Positions 45,621-55,909 of a stretch of DNA of 64,000 nt are shown here, piece by piece. The translations under genes and the position numbers were made by a program. The stretch is taken from assembly GCF_000745425.1 (NCBI RefSeq), contig NZ_JQJH01000003.1, positions 265,120 to 329,119 on the forward strand, written 5' to 3'. Position 1 is the stretch's first letter, and each line of letters opens with the position of its first letter. The stretch comes from Beijerinckia mobilis. GTDB lineage: Bacteria; Pseudomonadota; Alphaproteobacteria; Rhizobiales; Beijerinckiaceae. Under the pieces are notes generated by a model. That model worked only from the letters and a program-made list of their open reading frames with translations. It made no database searches and had not been told where the DNA came from.

Positions 45621-46016
45621 ATGCGTGACATTCTGCTCGTCTTCGTCGGCGCGGGCTCGGGCGGCCTCCTGCGCCATTTTCTCAATCAGTTCGGCTTGAG
45701 AATTGGCCTCCGCCTGGGATGGACCGCCTTTCCATGGATGACCTGTTTCATCAATGTCACCGGTTCGTTTGCCATGGGGCTCCTCGTCGGTTCGCTTGCG
45801 GGCTATGGTGACGGACGCTGGCAGCAATCCTTGCGGCTGTTCCTCGCCACCGGCGTTCTGGGCGGCTATACGACCTTTTCCACCTTCTCCCTTGAGAATA
45901 GCGTGTTGATCGAAAAGGGGGCTATCGGAATTGCTGCCCTTTATACGGCTCTCTCGCTTGGTTTTGGCCTTGGCGGCGTGTTCCTCGGCCTGCTTCTGAC
46001 TCGGAGTTCGACGTGA
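45621..46016 (+). CDS. crcB: Fluoride ion channel CrcB/Fluc
   Basis: A 131-residue four-helix membrane protein. Conserved features are GAGSGGLLRHFLN, the pore motif INVTGSFAMGLL and GVLGGYTTFSTFSLE with the fluoride-coordinating Phe/Thr track. It forms dual-topology dimers that export fluoride. Its stop overlaps the rluC start by 4 bases. No fluoride riboswitch was found in the 57 bases upstream. Confidence 0.95.
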   Translation: MRDILLVFVGAGSGGLLRHFLNQFGLRIGLRLGWTAFPWMTCFINVTGSFAMGLLVGSLAGYGDGRWQQSLRLFLATGVLGGYTTFSTFSLENSVLIEKGAIGIAALYTALSLGFGLGGVFLGLLLTRSST

Positions 46017-47080
46017 GCGCGAAAACCCTGATGGTCGATGCGGATGAGGAAGGGATGCGTCTCGACCGCTGGTTCAAGCGGCGCGTCCCCGATCTTTCTC
46101 TCTCGCATCTCAACAAGATCGTGCGGACGGGCCAGGTGCGTGTGGATGGCGCGCGGGTCAAGACAGCGACGCGGCTTGCCGCCGGCCAGAGCGTACGTGT
46201 GCCGCCGCTTGATCTGCCGGACCAGCCGCCGGTCGCCAAGCCGGCGATCATTCCCGCCGATGCGCAGGCCCTGCGCGAAATGACCCTGTTCGAGGATCGC
46301 GATCTCATGGTCTTGAACAAGCCCTTCGGCCTCGCCGTGCAGGGCGGTTCCGGCATGACGCATCATCTCGATAAAATGCTCGCTTCCCTGCCGAATGAGC
46401 GGGGCGACCGGCCGGTTCTGGTGCATAGGCTCGATCGTGATACTTCGGGTGTTTTGCTTATCGCAAAGACGCGGCGCATGGCGGCGGAACTCGGCGAAAT
46501 CTTCCGGTCGCGGCAGGCCCGGAAAATCTATTGGGCCGTGGTCGAGGGCGTGCCCAAACCGGCGCAGGGCCGCATCTCGCTCTATCTCGCCAAAGGTGAG
46601 GGGATGGAGGAGAAGCGTGGGCCAAATCGGGATAAAAAGACGGCGGACTCGGAGGCGCGCGCCGGCCTTGAAAAGATGCGTGTCGCTAAACATGGCGACG
46701 AGGATGCGCGCCATTCGGTGACCTATTATGCCATCGTCGACAAGGTCCCCTCGCGTCTCGCCTGGCTCTCGATGAAGCCCATTACTGGCCGCACGCATCA
46801 ATTGCGCGCTCATGCGGAAGCCATCGGCCATCCGATCATCGGCGATCCGAAATATGGTCTGAAACCGAAGGATGATCCCCGCCGCAATGATCCGCTGCGT
46901 GCGCTGCCCGAGGGCGTTGAGCGCAAGCTGCACCTTCTGGCGCGGCGGCTGATCCTGCCGCATCCGCGTGGCGGTATTCTGGATGTCACTGCACCGCTGC
47001 CGCCCCATATGCAGAAAACCTTCGACTTGTTCGGCTTCGACGTGAAGCAGGAGGATCCGATTGACCACGCGCCTGAATGA
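46013..47080 (+). CDS. rluC: 23S rRNA pseudouridine synthase, RluC/RluD family
   Basis: A 355-residue enzyme. The N-terminal S4 RNA-binding domain (RLDRWFKRRVPDLSLSHLNK) is followed by the RluA-type catalytic domain with HRLDRDTSGVLLIAKT (catalytic Asp) and the TGRTHQLRAHAEAIGHPIIG motif. Basic insertions around 200-230 are common in alphaproteobacterial RluC. It is coupled to crcB at its start and overlaps the next gene at its end. Which uridines it modifies cannot be read directly; the RluC sites (955, 2504, 2580) are the usual assignment. Confidence 0.88.
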   Translation: MSAKTLMVDADEEGMRLDRWFKRRVPDLSLSHLNKIVRTGQVRVDGARVKTATRLAAGQSVRVPPLDLPDQPPVAKPAIIPADAQALREMTLFEDRDLMVLNKPFGLAVQGGSGMTHHLDKMLASLPNERGDRPVLVHRLDRDTSGVLLIAKTRRMAAELGEIFRSRQARKIYWAVVEGVPKPAQGRISLYLAKGEGMEEKRGPNRDKKTADSEARAGLEKMRVAKHGDEDARHSVTYYAIVDKVPSRLAWLSMKPITGRTHQLRAHAEAIGHPIIGDPKYGLKPKDDPRRNDPLRALPEGVERKLHLLARRLILPHPRGGILDVTAPLPPHMQKTFDLFGFDVKQEDPIDHAPE

Positions 47081-47810
47081 AACCGCGCCCTTGGTGACTC
47101 ACTTGCCAGCGGCCTTGACTGCTGACCGGCGTAGGCTCGTGCTTTTCGATGTCGATGGCACGCTGGTCGATAGCCAAGATTTCATCGTCGAGGCGTTGCG
47201 GCGGACACTCAAGCTTCATGATCTGCCGATGCTCGAGCGCGGAGAGGCTCTGTCGGTCGTCGGCCTGTCTCTGCCGGAGGCTTTCACCGCTTTGGCGGGT
47301 GCCGCCGCGCCGATCGCCGGGCTGGTCGAGACTTACAAAAGCACCTGGACCCATATGCGGGAGGAACCGGGCTATGACGATCCGCTTTACGCGGGGGCGC
47401 GTGAATGTCTCGATGCTTTCGTAGGCCGGCCGGAACTTGTCCTTGGCCTTGCCACGGGCAAATCGCGCCGCGGAGTCGATCATATGCTCGAAAGATGGGC
47501 GCTGCGCCCCTATTTCGAGACGGTGCAGACGGCGGACGACCATCCCTCGAAACCGGCGCCCGACATGATCCTGGCCGCGCTTGCCGAAACCGGCGTTGAG
47601 CCGCAGGATGCTTTCATGATCGGTGACACGGCCTATGACATCGAGATGGCACGGGCGGCCGGTGTCCGGCCGATTGGCGTTGCCTGGGGATATCACGACA
47701 AAACAATGCTGGCGGCGGCAGGTGCCGAAATCATCGTCGAGGATTTCACGGAAATTACCCGGCTGATCGATGCCGAAATCGGCGCTGAGGCCGCAGCAAT
47801 GAAGGGGTAG
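47061..47810 (+). CDS. HAD-IA hydrolase (phosphoglycolate phosphatase-like)
   Basis: A 249-residue HAD phosphatase. Motif I is LVLFDVDGTLVDSQDFIVEA, motif II GLATGKSRRGV, the Lys is in HPSKPAPDMIL and motif III is FMIGDTAYDIEMARAAG. The start is TTG at 47061, with GGAGG seven bases upstream, inside the end of rluC. It belongs to the crcB-rluC-HAD-ATP12 gene string. The substrate is unknown; sugar phosphates or 2-phosphoglycolate are typical. Confidence 0.9.
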   Translation: MTTRLNETAPLVTHLPAALTADRRRLVLFDVDGTLVDSQDFIVEALRRTLKLHDLPMLERGEALSVVGLSLPEAFTALAGAAAPIAGLVETYKSTWTHMREEPGYDDPLYAGARECLDAFVGRPELVLGLATGKSRRGVDHMLERWALRPYFETVQTADDHPSKPAPDMILAALAETGVEPQDAFMIGDTAYDIEMARAAGVRPIGVAWGYHDKTMLAAAGAEIIVEDFTEITRLIDAEIGAEAAAMKG

Positions 47811-47811
47811 G

Positions 47812-48636
47812 ATGATGGCCGAAAACCGCGATCCCGCGGATCTCGCGGCACTCTTTGGCGAGCCGGGAGCAAAGCCGGTCGATCCCGTCGCTTTGGCGCG
47901 GCGTGATCTCAAAAAACATCTGCCGAAACGTTTTTTCGATAGGGCCGAAGTGCTCGCGCTCGATGAAGGCTTTGCCCTGGCGCTCGATGGCCGCCGTGCC
48001 AAAACGCCCGCGCGCCAGGATCTCATTCTTCCGACTCAGGCAGCCGCCGACGCGCTTGCCGGTGAATGGAATGCCTTGACGGAGATCGTCGACCCGGATC
48101 TCATGCCGTTGACCCGGATCGCCAATTCGGCGATCGACGGCGTGCGTGGCGCGCTTGCCGAGACCGCCAATGAAATCATCCGCTATGCGGGCTCCGATCT
48201 CGTCTGTTATCGCGCGGAGGGGCCGGAAAGTCTCGTTGCCGCGCAGGCCTCCGCCTGGGATCCGGTGCTGGCCTTTGCTCGGGAGGCGCTGTCGGCGCGT
48301 TTCGTCTGTGGCGAAGGTGTCATCTTCGTGACCCAGCCGCCCGAAGCGGAAGCGGCGCTGGCACGCGCAGTGCGTCGCTGGACCGAGGGGAAAGCAACGG
48401 CTCCGTTCGCTTTGGCTTGCCTGCATGTCATGACCAGCCTCAACGGCTCGGCGTTGATCGCGCTCGCTGTCGCGCATGGCGCATTGGCGCCGGAACAGGC
48501 GTGGGCTGCCGCGCATGTCGATGAGGATTTCCAGATGCGTGTCTGGGGCCGTGACGAGGAAGCCATGGCGCGCCGGGAGAAACGATGGCGGGATATGGCG
48601 GCGGCGGCGCGCCTCTTCCAGCTCGTCCATTCATGA
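47812..48636 (+). CDS. ATP12-family F1-ATPase assembly chaperone
   Basis: A 274-residue protein of the ATP12 family (COG5387), which in mitochondria and alphaproteobacteria aids assembly of the F1 alpha subunit. Signatures are LARRDLKKHLPKRFFDRAEV, FALALDGRRAKTPARQDLIL, PLTRIANSAIDGV and the acidic QMRVWGRDEEAMARREKRW C-terminus. The start is ATG 47812, or the next codon, immediately after the previous stop. It is the last gene of the string before glutathione peroxidase. Confidence 0.93.
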   Translation: MMAENRDPADLAALFGEPGAKPVDPVALARRDLKKHLPKRFFDRAEVLALDEGFALALDGRRAKTPARQDLILPTQAAADALAGEWNALTEIVDPDLMPLTRIANSAIDGVRGALAETANEIIRYAGSDLVCYRAEGPESLVAAQASAWDPVLAFAREALSARFVCGEGVIFVTQPPEAEAALARAVRRWTEGKATAPFALACLHVMTSLNGSALIALAVAHGALAPEQAWAAAHVDEDFQMRVWGRDEEAMARREKRWRDMAAAARLFQLVHS

Positions 48637-48648
48637 GGATCGAACGAT

Positions 48649-49170
48649 ATGAGCAATCTTTACGACATCACGGTCAAGACGATCGAGGGACCGAACGAAA
48701 AGCTTGGCGAATACAAGGGAAATGTCATGCTGATCGTCAACACCGCCTCGGCCTGCGGATTGACGCCGCAATATCTCGCTCTTGAAAAGATTTACGAAAA
48801 TTACATGAGCCGGGGTTTCGTCGTGCTCGGCTTTCCCTGCAATGATTTCGGCGCTCAGGAGCCCGGCACGGAACTCGAGATCCAGAGGTTCTGCGAGGCG
48901 AAATTCAACGTGCAATTCCCGATGTTCGCCAAGATCAGCGTCAAGCCCGGTTCGCGTCATCCCCTGTATGAGGAATTGATCGCCCGTCAGCCAAAGGCGC
49001 GCACCAATCCCGGCGCCCCCGCAAAGGACGGCAGCGATATTTCCTGGAACTTCGAGAAATTTCTGGTGAGCCGCGACGGTGAGGTCATCGACCGTTTCGC
49101 GCCGCAGGTGACGCCGGATTCGCCGCTGGTGATCGAGGCCATTGAAAAGGCGCTTGGTCCGGAGGCTTGA
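48649..49170 (+). CDS. Glutathione peroxidase (Cys type)
   Basis: A 173-residue thioredoxin-fold peroxidase. The peroxidatic Cys36 lies in VNTASACGLTPQY, the Gln region in GFPCNDFGAQEPGTE, and the Trp-Asn region in DISWNFEKFLV. It has Cys rather than Sec, like BtuE. It reduces hydroperoxides using thioredoxin or glutathione in the cytoplasm. It follows the ATP12 gene by 12 bases and may share its transcript. Confidence 0.93.
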   Translation: MSNLYDITVKTIEGPNEKLGEYKGNVMLIVNTASACGLTPQYLALEKIYENYMSRGFVVLGFPCNDFGAQEPGTELEIQRFCEAKFNVQFPMFAKISVKPGSRHPLYEELIARQPKARTNPGAPAKDGSDISWNFEKFLVSRDGEVIDRFAPQVTPDSPLVIEAIEKALGPEA

Positions 49171-49372
49171 TCTTGACAATCCGTCCCTATCGAGCGTTGT
49201 GAATGTTTGATAGGGCATCTTTAGTCTGTATCCGTTGTCATTTTTTATGATTCATGTTTCGATGACAACGGATATTCGTATCGGGAACGGGATTCACGAT
49301 ACCTCGCTTTATTCCAGCTGCGCAGATGAATCCACGCGAGCGGAGTGGCCGGAATGATGATAGCGGCCCGGG

Positions 49373-49984
49373 ATGACTGAAAATACCAACGAACGCATGG
49401 CGGCAGCTGAGCCGCCCCGTCTGATGATCCGGCTTGCCGAAGCCGATGATCTTCCCTCTCTCCTCGTCTTTGCCAATACATTCCGTCTCCCTCATCCGTA
49501 TCGCGGAAAGGGCAAGGCTTCGGCCGAATCCAATTTGATCAAGTCGGTTTTGCCAAAGCTCGCGCTGCGCCGCTTATGGCCAGCTATGGCTTGCGCAACA
49601 CGTATGCTTGCGCTCGATGACGGGATAATCATCGGCCAGGCCGTGTTGACGCCCCCCCGTCTCGAAAACACGGAACGGATGGCGACGCTTTCCATCAAGG
49701 TCAGCGAGGATTGTCGTGGGCGCGGAGTCGGTACTGCCTTGCTTGCCGCATTGCTGGCGCAGGCCGATACGTGTCTCAAGCTCGACAGGGTGACGCTCTC
49801 GGTGCGATCGGATAATCACCACGCCCTTTATCTTTACAGGAAATTCGATTTCCAGCGGGTGAGTGCCGCGCCCCATCGCGCTTTGCCGGACAGAGCGGAC
49901 GGGATGTGTGTGGCGATCGAGGAATGGGTCCGCATCCGTCCACAAAACCCTGCCGAAAGTCTGGTTGCAAGTAGGGCTGAGTAA
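49373..49984 (+). CDS. GNAT-family N-acetyltransferase
   Basis: A 203-residue GNAT protein. The acetyl-CoA-binding motif A is ISIKVSEDCRGRGVGTALLA-like (SEDCRGRGVGTALLAALLAQ), followed by the motif-B strand LDRVTLSVRSDNHHALYLYR with the usual YRKFDF ending. Substrates range from ribosomal proteins to small amines and cannot be told from sequence. It is a single gene between gpx and the propionyl-CoA carboxylase genes. Confidence 0.88.
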   Translation: MTENTNERMAAAEPPRLMIRLAEADDLPSLLVFANTFRLPHPYRGKGKASAESNLIKSVLPKLALRRLWPAMACATRMLALDDGIIIGQAVLTPPRLENTERMATLSIKVSEDCRGRGVGTALLAALLAQADTCLKLDRVTLSVRSDNHHALYLYRKFDFQRVSAAPHRALPDRADGMCVAIEEWVRIRPQNPAESLVASRAE

Positions 49985-50066
49985 GTCATAGCTCCTCCTA
50001 AAGGCAGAATTCGCGAAATTCATGCGCGATGTGCCAAATTTGCGGGTTTTGGAACGGGGGAACTGC

Positions 50067-51599
50067 GTGAAGACCATTCTCGAACGGCTTGACGAGCGTG
50101 AAGCTATTGCCCGTCTTGGTGGTGGAATCGAGCGCCTGAAGGCGCAGCACACACGCGGCAAGCTGACCGCGCGCGAAAGAATCGAACTGCTGCTCGACGA
50201 AGGCTCGTTCGAGGAATTCGACATGTTCGTCCAGCATCGGGCGGTCGATTTCGGCATGGATGCCGTCAAGATCCCCGGCGATGGCGTGGTGACCGGCTGG
50301 GGCACCATCAACGGCCGCACGATCTTCGTTTTCGCCAAGGATTTCACCGTTTTCGGCGGTTCGCTGTCCGAGACGCATGCGCAGAAGATCATCAAGCTGC
50401 AGGATATGGCGTTGCGCAATCGCGCGCCGATCATCGGCCTGTTCGATGCGGGTGGCGCGCGTATTCAGGAAGGTGTCGCGGCGCTTGGCGGCTATGGCGA
50501 AGTGTTCCAGCGCAATGTTCTCGCCTCCGGCGTTATTCCGCAGATATCGGTCATCATGGGGCCATGCGCCGGCGGTGACGTCTATTCCCCGGCGATGACC
50601 GATTTCATCTTCATGGTGAAGGATACGAGCTACATGTTCGTGACCGGTCCCGATGTCGTGAAAACCGTCACCAATGAAACGGTGACGGCGGAGCAATTGG
50701 GTGGCGCCAGCGTGCATGCGACGCAGAGCTCCATCGCGGACCATGGCTATGAAAACGATGTCGAGGCGCTTTTGCAGATGCGCCGGCTCGTCGATTTCCT
50801 CCCGGCCTCCAATGTTGCGCCGCTCCCCGAATGGCCGAGCTTCGACACCTCGGACCGGCTCGATTATTCGCTCGATACATTGATTCCGGATAATCCGAAC
50901 AAGCCCTATGACGTGAAGGAATTGATCGTCAAAACCGTGGACGAGGGCGATTTCTTCGAGATCCAGCAGACGCATGCACGCAATATCGTCGTCGGTTTCG
51001 CGCGTTTCGAGGGCCGCACCGTCGGTATCGTCGCCAATCAGCCCCTGGTCCTTGCCGGCGTGCTCGATTCCGATGCCTCGCGCAAGGCTGGGCGCTTCGT
51101 GCGCTTCTGCGATTGTTTCAATATTCCGATCGTCACTTTCGTCGACGTCCCGGGCTTCCTGCCGGGTGTCGCCCAGGAACATGGCGGTCTCATCAAACAT
51201 GGCGCGAAACTGCTGTTCGCCTATGCGGAAGCCACCGTGCCGAAGATCACCATCATCACCCGCAAGGCTTTCGGTGGCGCCTATGACGTCATGGCGTCGA
51301 AACATTTGCGCGGCGATGTCAATTATGCCTGGCCGACGGCGCAGATCGCGGTGATGGGCGCGAAGGGCGCGGTCGAGATCATCTTCCGCAAGGATATCGG
51401 TGATCCGGAAAAAATCGCCAAGCAGACGAAGGATTACGAAGACCGCTTCCTGTCACCCTTCGTGGCGGCGGAGCGCGGCTATATCGATGAGGTCATTCAG
51501 CCGCATACAACACGCAAGCGCGTATCCCGCGCGCTCGCTTTGTTGCGGACGAAGAACCTGGAAAATCCCTGGAAGAAACACGACAATATCCCGCTTTGA
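50067..51599 (+). CDS. pccB: Propionyl-CoA carboxylase beta chain
   Basis: A 510-residue carboxyltransferase subunit. The oxyanion-hole motifs of the crotonase-like halves are visible: [20 protein letters not shown] in the N-terminal half and [13 protein letters not shown] in the C-terminal half. [16 protein letters not shown] is the standard N-terminal segment. I chose GTG 50067 with GGGGGA upstream; an in-frame ATG at 50022 would add 15 unlike residues. With pccA it carboxylates propionyl-CoA to methylmalonyl-CoA. The mutase and epimerase are not in view. Confidence 0.93.
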   Translation: MKTILERLDEREAIARLGGGIERLKAQHTRGKLTARERIELLLDEGSFEEFDMFVQHRAVDFGMDAVKIPGDGVVTGWGTINGRTIFVFAKDFTVFGGSLSETHAQKIIKLQDMALRNRAPIIGLFDAGGARIQEGVAALGGYGEVFQRNVLASGVIPQISVIMGPCAGGDVYSPAMTDFIFMVKDTSYMFVTGPDVVKTVTNETVTAEQLGGASVHATQSSIADHGYENDVEALLQMRRLVDFLPASNVAPLPEWPSFDTSDRLDYSLDTLIPDNPNKPYDVKELIVKTVDEGDFFEIQQTHARNIVVGFARFEGRTVGIVANQPLVLAGVLDSDASRKAGRFVRFCDCFNIPIVTFVDVPGFLPGVAQEHGGLIKHGAKLLFAYAEATVPKITIITRKAFGGAYDVMASKHLRGDVNYAWPTAQIAVMGAKGAVEIIFRKDIGDPEKIAKQTKDYEDRFLSPFVAAERGYIDEVIQPHTTRKRVSRALALLRTKNLENPWKKHDNIPL

Positions 51600-51692
51600 A
51601 GATGGAGCGGCGCGGCCATCTTTGGCCGCGCGCAGCCGTAGCCCGCAGCCATAGCTCATTGTCGCGCATTCACATCTTTTCGGAAACGTTCC

Positions 51693-53699
51693 ATGTTCAA
51701 GAAGATACTCATTGCCAATCGTGGCGAAATCGCCTGCCGTGTCATCAAGACCGCGCGCAAGCTCGGTATCAGCACCGTCGCCGTCTTTTCCGAGGCAGAC
51801 CGCAACGCCCTGCATGTCCGTATGGCGGATGAAGCCGTCTTCATCGGAGCCGCCGCGGCGTCGGAATCCTATCTCGTCATGGACAAGATCGTGGCCGCCT
51901 GTGTCGAAACCGGCGCCGAGGCGGTCCATCCGGGCTATGGCTTCCTTTCGGAGCGGGCGGCCTTTCCCGAGGCGCTTGCCGCCAAGGGGATCGTCTTCAT
52001 CGGTCCGAACGCCAAGGCCATCGAGGCCATGGGCGACAAGATCCAATCGAAGAAATATGCCCAGGCCGCCGGCGTCTCCGTCGTGCCGGGTTTCCTGGGT
52101 GAGATCGAAACACCGGAGGATGCCGCGCGGATTGCCGATGATATCGGCTATCCGGTCATGATCAAGGCGTCGGCGGGCGGCGGCGGCAAGGGCATGCGCA
52201 TTGCCCATTCCCGCGAGGAGGCGATCGAAGGATTTGCCCGCGCCCGCTCGGAGGCCAAATCCTCCTTCGGCGATGACCGCGTCTTCATCGAGAAATTCAT
52301 CATCGAGCCGCGCCATATCGAAATCCAGGTTCTGGGCGACAAGCACGGCAATATCATTCATCTTGGCGAACGCGAATGTTCGATCCAGCGCCGCAATCAG
52401 AAGGTCATCGAGGAAGCGCCGTCGCCGCTGCTCGATGCTGCCACCCGCGAGAAGATGGGCGCCGAGGCCGTCGCGCTCGCCAAGGCGGTGGGCTATGATT
52501 CCGCTGGCACGGTGGAATTCGTCGCCGGGCAGGACAAACAATTCTACTTCCTGGAAATGAATACCCGCCTGCAGGTGGAACATCCGGTGACGGAACTCGT
52601 CACCGGTCTCGATCTGGTTGAACAGATGATCCGCATCGCCGCGGGCGAGAAACTCACTTTGACCCAGCACGACGTGACATTGCGCGGCTGGGCGGTCGAA
52701 AGCCGCGTGTATGCGGAAGATCCCGCCCGCAACTTCCTGCCTTCGACGGGCCGTCTCGTCACCTATCGGCCACCGGCGGAAGGGCTGGTCGACGGCATCA
52801 CCATCCGCAACGACACGGGTGTTTATGAAGGCGCCGAGATCTCGATCAATTACGATCCGATGATCGCCAAATTCATCACCTACGGTGGTTCTCGTCAGGC
52901 GGCTGTGGAAGCCCAGGCGGAGGCGCTCGATGCTTTCGTCATTCACGGCATCCGTCACAATATTCCGTTCCTCAACAGTGTCATGCGTCACGAGCGTTTC
53001 CGCTCAGGCAAGCTCTCGACGCAATTTCTGGCGGAGGAATATCCGAAGGGCTTTACGCCGCATGTGCCGCAGGGTGAGGAAGCTTTGGCACTCGCCGCCG
53101 TCGCCGCCGCAATCGATGACGTGCTGAATGAACGCAAACGCCATATCACCACGCAATTGCCGGCAGCCAAGCCCGTCACCTTCACCAAGGAGCGCAGCGT
53201 GCTTCTTGGCAAGGAGCGCTATGACATTCGCATCGAACATGGGGTGGAAGGAGCGCGCGTTCATTTTGAGAAGGAAAACCTGTTCTATTTCTGCCGCTCT
53301 TCGTGGCGCGGTGGCGAAATCGTCTGGCACGGCACGATCAATGGTGTGGCCGCCTGTGTTCAGGTGCAGCCGATCCCCAATGGCTTCTGTCTCGCGCGCG
53401 GCGGCGCCGAGGTAGAGGCGCGCGTCTATACGCGGCGGGAAGCCGATCTCTCCGCCTTCATGCCGGAAAAGGCCCAGGCCGAGGCGTCAAAAGCTTTGTT
53501 GTGCCCGATGCCGGGCCTCGTGCGGGCGATCCATGTCGCGCCGGGCCAGGAGGTCAAAGCTGGTGATCCGCTCTGCGTCGTCGAGGCGATGAAGATGGAA
53601 AACGTTCTGCGTGCGGATCAGGACGTCACGATCAAGAGCGTGCTCGCGAAGGAAGGCGATTCCCTCGCCGTTGACGCCGTCATCATGGAATTCGCTTAA
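51693..53699 (+). CDS. pccA: Propionyl-CoA (acetyl-CoA) carboxylase alpha chain, biotin-containing
   Basis: A 668-residue fused protein: biotin carboxylase (about 1-450; IANRGEIACRVIKTARKLGI, ATP-binding KASAGGGGKGMRIA, EFVAGQDKQFYFLEMNTRLQ), a linker/BT domain, and a C-terminal biotinyl domain with VVEAMKMENVL and the biotin-accepting Lys634. It pairs with pccB, which ends 93 bases upstream. A terminator follows its stop. It supports propionate, odd-chain fatty acid or branched amino acid use, or polyhydroxyalkanoate precursor supply. Confidence 0.93.
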   Translation: MFKKILIANRGEIACRVIKTARKLGISTVAVFSEADRNALHVRMADEAVFIGAAAASESYLVMDKIVAACVETGAEAVHPGYGFLSERAAFPEALAAKGIVFIGPNAKAIEAMGDKIQSKKYAQAAGVSVVPGFLGEIETPEDAARIADDIGYPVMIKASAGGGGKGMRIAHSREEAIEGFARARSEAKSSFGDDRVFIEKFIIEPRHIEIQVLGDKHGNIIHLGERECSIQRRNQKVIEEAPSPLLDAATREKMGAEAVALAKAVGYDSAGTVEFVAGQDKQFYFLEMNTRLQVEHPVTELVTGLDLVEQMIRIAAGEKLTLTQHDVTLRGWAVESRVYAEDPARNFLPSTGRLVTYRPPAEGLVDGITIRNDTGVYEGAEISINYDPMIAKFITYGGSRQAAVEAQAEALDAFVIHGIRHNIPFLNSVMRHERFRSGKLSTQFLAEEYPKGFTPHVPQGEEALALAAVAAAIDDVLNERKRHITTQLPAAKPVTFTKERSVLLGKERYDIRIEHGVEGARVHFEKENLFYFCRSSWRGGEIVWHGTINGVAACVQVQPIPNGFCLARGGAEVEARVYTRREADLSAFMPEKAQAEASKALLCPMPGLVRAIHVAPGQEVKAGDPLCVVEAMKMENVLRADQDVTIKSVLAKEGDSLAVDAVIMEFA

Positions 53700-53731
53700 G
53701 CATCCATCGCGGTCTTTTTTCCACTCTTTCA

Positions 53732-53766
53732 ACCCGTGCGAGGTCATAGCCTCGCGCGGGTTTTTG
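53732..53766 (+). terminator. Intrinsic terminator after pccA
   Basis: CCCGTGCGAGG pairs with CCTCGCGCGGG (one wobble, loop TCATAG) and is followed by five T. It lies between the convergent pccA and recG genes. Confidence 0.85.
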
Positions 53767-53791
53767 TTTCTTGGCCCATCCTTGGCTCTAT

Positions 53792-55909
53792 TCACCCCGC
53801 GTCGAGCAAGCGCACGGCTTCCCGTCGCTCGAACAGATTGAGCAGAAGCCGCAAGGCATCGCCACCGGCGCCTTCGAGGCGCGGGTTGATATCGACAATG
53901 TGGCGCGCCTCGGCACGGGCCAGCGCCAGCAATTGGGTGTGGACCGAGAGATCCGCAAGACGGAAACCGGGCAGGCCGGATTGTTTCGTACCGAGAATAT
54001 CGCCTTCGCCGCGCAGGCGCAGATCTTCCTCTGCGATCCGGAACCCGTCCTCGCTATCGCGCATGATGGCGATCCGCGCCTTGGCGATCTCCCCGAGCGG
54101 CGCCTTGTAAAGCAAAAGGCAAGAGGATTTTCCGGGGCCGCGGCCTACGCGTCCGCGCAATTGATGGAGTTGCGCCAGGCCGAAGCGTTCCGCATGCTCT
54201 ATGATAATGACAGTGGCTTCCGGCACATCGACGCCGACCTCGATGACTGTGGTCGCCACCAGAATGCTGGCATCGCCGCTGGCGAAGGCGGCCATCGCGG
54301 CGTCTTTTTCCGCCGCCTTCATCCGGCCATGCAGCAGCGCGACCTTGCCCTTGAAGATCGAGGCGAGATCCTCAAAACGTGCCTCGGCGGCGGCGACATC
54401 GAGCGCCTCGCTTTCCTCGACCAGCGGACAGACCCAATAGGCGCGTCCGCCTTTGGCGAGCAGCCGGTGGAGCCCGTTCACGACTTCATCGATCCGGTCG
54501 ATGGGCAAAGCGCGGGTGTCGATTTTCTCCCGGCCGGGCGGCTTCTCGCGCAGGATGGAAACATCCATGTCACCGAAATAGGTCAGCACCAGCGTTCGCG
54601 GAATCGGGGTCGCCGTCATCACCAATATGTCGACGGCCTCACCCTTGTCGCTGAGTGCGAGCCGTTGATGCACACCAAAACGATGCTGTTCATCGACGAT
54701 GGCGAGGCCGACATCGTGAAAGACGACATCCTCCTGAAACAGAGCATGGGTGCCGATGAGAATGTCGATCTCCCCGGCGGCCAGCGCCGCAAGCAGGCGT
54801 GCACGCGCGGCGCCTTTGTCGCGGCCGGTGAGCAGCGCCAACCGCAATCCGGTATCTGCGCAGAGCTTGGTGAGATTGGCATGGTGTTGGCGCGCAAGAA
54901 TTTCCGTCGGTGCCATCAAAGCCGCCTGGCGTCCCGCCTCGACCACTCCGGCCATGGCGAGCAAAGCGACGAGCGTCTTGCCGGCGCCGACATCACCCTG
55001 CAGAAGCCGCAGCATACGGCGCGGCGCCGCAAGATCGGCGCGGATCTCGGCCAGCGCCTTTTCCTGGCATGGTGTCGGGCAATAGGGCAGGCTCGCGAGG
55101 AGCTTCCGCGTGATCGAGCCATCGCCCTCGACGATCCGGCCAGCCATGCGCCGCCGGTTGCCGCGCATCAGCGCAAGAGTGAGCTGGCTTGCCAGCAATT
55201 CATCGAGCGCGAGTCTTTGCCGGGCGGGGGATTCGAGCCCGATGGCTTCGGGCTCGGTTGGATGATGCAAAGCCTCCAGTGCCTGGCAGAAGTTGGGAAA
55301 GTCCGGCAATTTGACGACTGAAAGATCATGCCATTCGGGCAGCTTCATCATCAACAGCCTTGTCTTCGCGAATGCAGCCTCGATGGCCTTGCCGATTTGC
55401 TTTTGCGACAGGCCCTCGGTCGCCGGATAGACGGGTTCGACCGGCGGCATGGCTGCCAAAGCCTGGGCATCGAGCACGCGGTCGGGATGGACCATCTGGC
55501 GATGTCCGTCCCAGAGTTCGAGCTTGCCGGAAACCCAGCGTTTGGCACCGCGGGGCAGTGATCGTTCAATCCAGGTGGAATTGGTCAGGAAGAAGACAAG
55601 GAGCACGTCGCCGGTTTCATCCTCCACCAGCACCCGATAGGGCGCCTTAGAGCGGGCAGGCGGAGGGCGGTGTTCGACGACGGTAACTTCCAGAGTGACA
55701 ATCTTGTCGACCGGTGCTTCAGCAATCTTCGGGCGCTCGCGGCGGTCTATGGTTCCGGTCGGCAAATGGAACAGAAGATCGATAACACGGGCTCCAGGGC
55801 CGTTGGCTGGACAGCCGAGGGCCTTGGCGAGCAGCACCGCCATCTTCGGGCCGATGCCTACCAGCGATTCGGCGGAGGCAAAAAGTGGGTCGAGAAGGGA
55901 CGGCCGCAT
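53792..55909 (-). CDS. recG: ATP-dependent DNA helicase RecG
   Basis: A 705-residue SF2 helicase. The N-terminal wedge/OB domain contains VGPK-like GIGPKMAVLLAKALG and a GELELW-like GKLELWDGHRQMVHPD stretch. Helicase motifs: Walker A LLQGDVGAGKTLVALLAMAG, Walker B AIVDEQHRFGVHQR, motif III MTATPIPRTL and motif VI QLRGRVGRG. ATG 55909 gives the normal family length; the upstream extension to 55993 is not conserved-looking. It rescues stalled forks and processes Holliday junctions. Confidence 0.95.
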   Translation of the reverse strand: MRPSLLDPLFASAESLVGIGPKMAVLLAKALGCPANGPGARVIDLLFHLPTGTIDRRERPKIAEAPVDKIVTLEVTVVEHRPPPARSKAPYRVLVEDETGDVLLVFFLTNSTWIERSLPRGAKRWVSGKLELWDGHRQMVHPDRVLDAQALAAMPPVEPVYPATEGLSQKQIGKAIEAAFAKTRLLMMKLPEWHDLSVVKLPDFPNFCQALEALHHPTEPEAIGLESPARQRLALDELLASQLTLALMRGNRRRMAGRIVEGDGSITRKLLASLPYCPTPCQEKALAEIRADLAAPRRMLRLLQGDVGAGKTLVALLAMAGVVEAGRQAALMAPTEILARQHHANLTKLCADTGLRLALLTGRDKGAARARLLAALAAGEIDILIGTHALFQEDVVFHDVGLAIVDEQHRFGVHQRLALSDKGEAVDILVMTATPIPRTLVLTYFGDMDVSILREKPPGREKIDTRALPIDRIDEVVNGLHRLLAKGGRAYWVCPLVEESEALDVAAAEARFEDLASIFKGKVALLHGRMKAAEKDAAMAAFASGDASILVATTVIEVGVDVPEATVIIIEHAERFGLAQLHQLRGRVGRGPGKSSCLLLYKAPLGEIAKARIAIMRDSEDGFRIAEEDLRLRGEGDILGTKQSGLPGFRLADLSVHTQLLALARAEARHIVDINPRLEGAGGDALRLLLNLFERREAVRLLDAG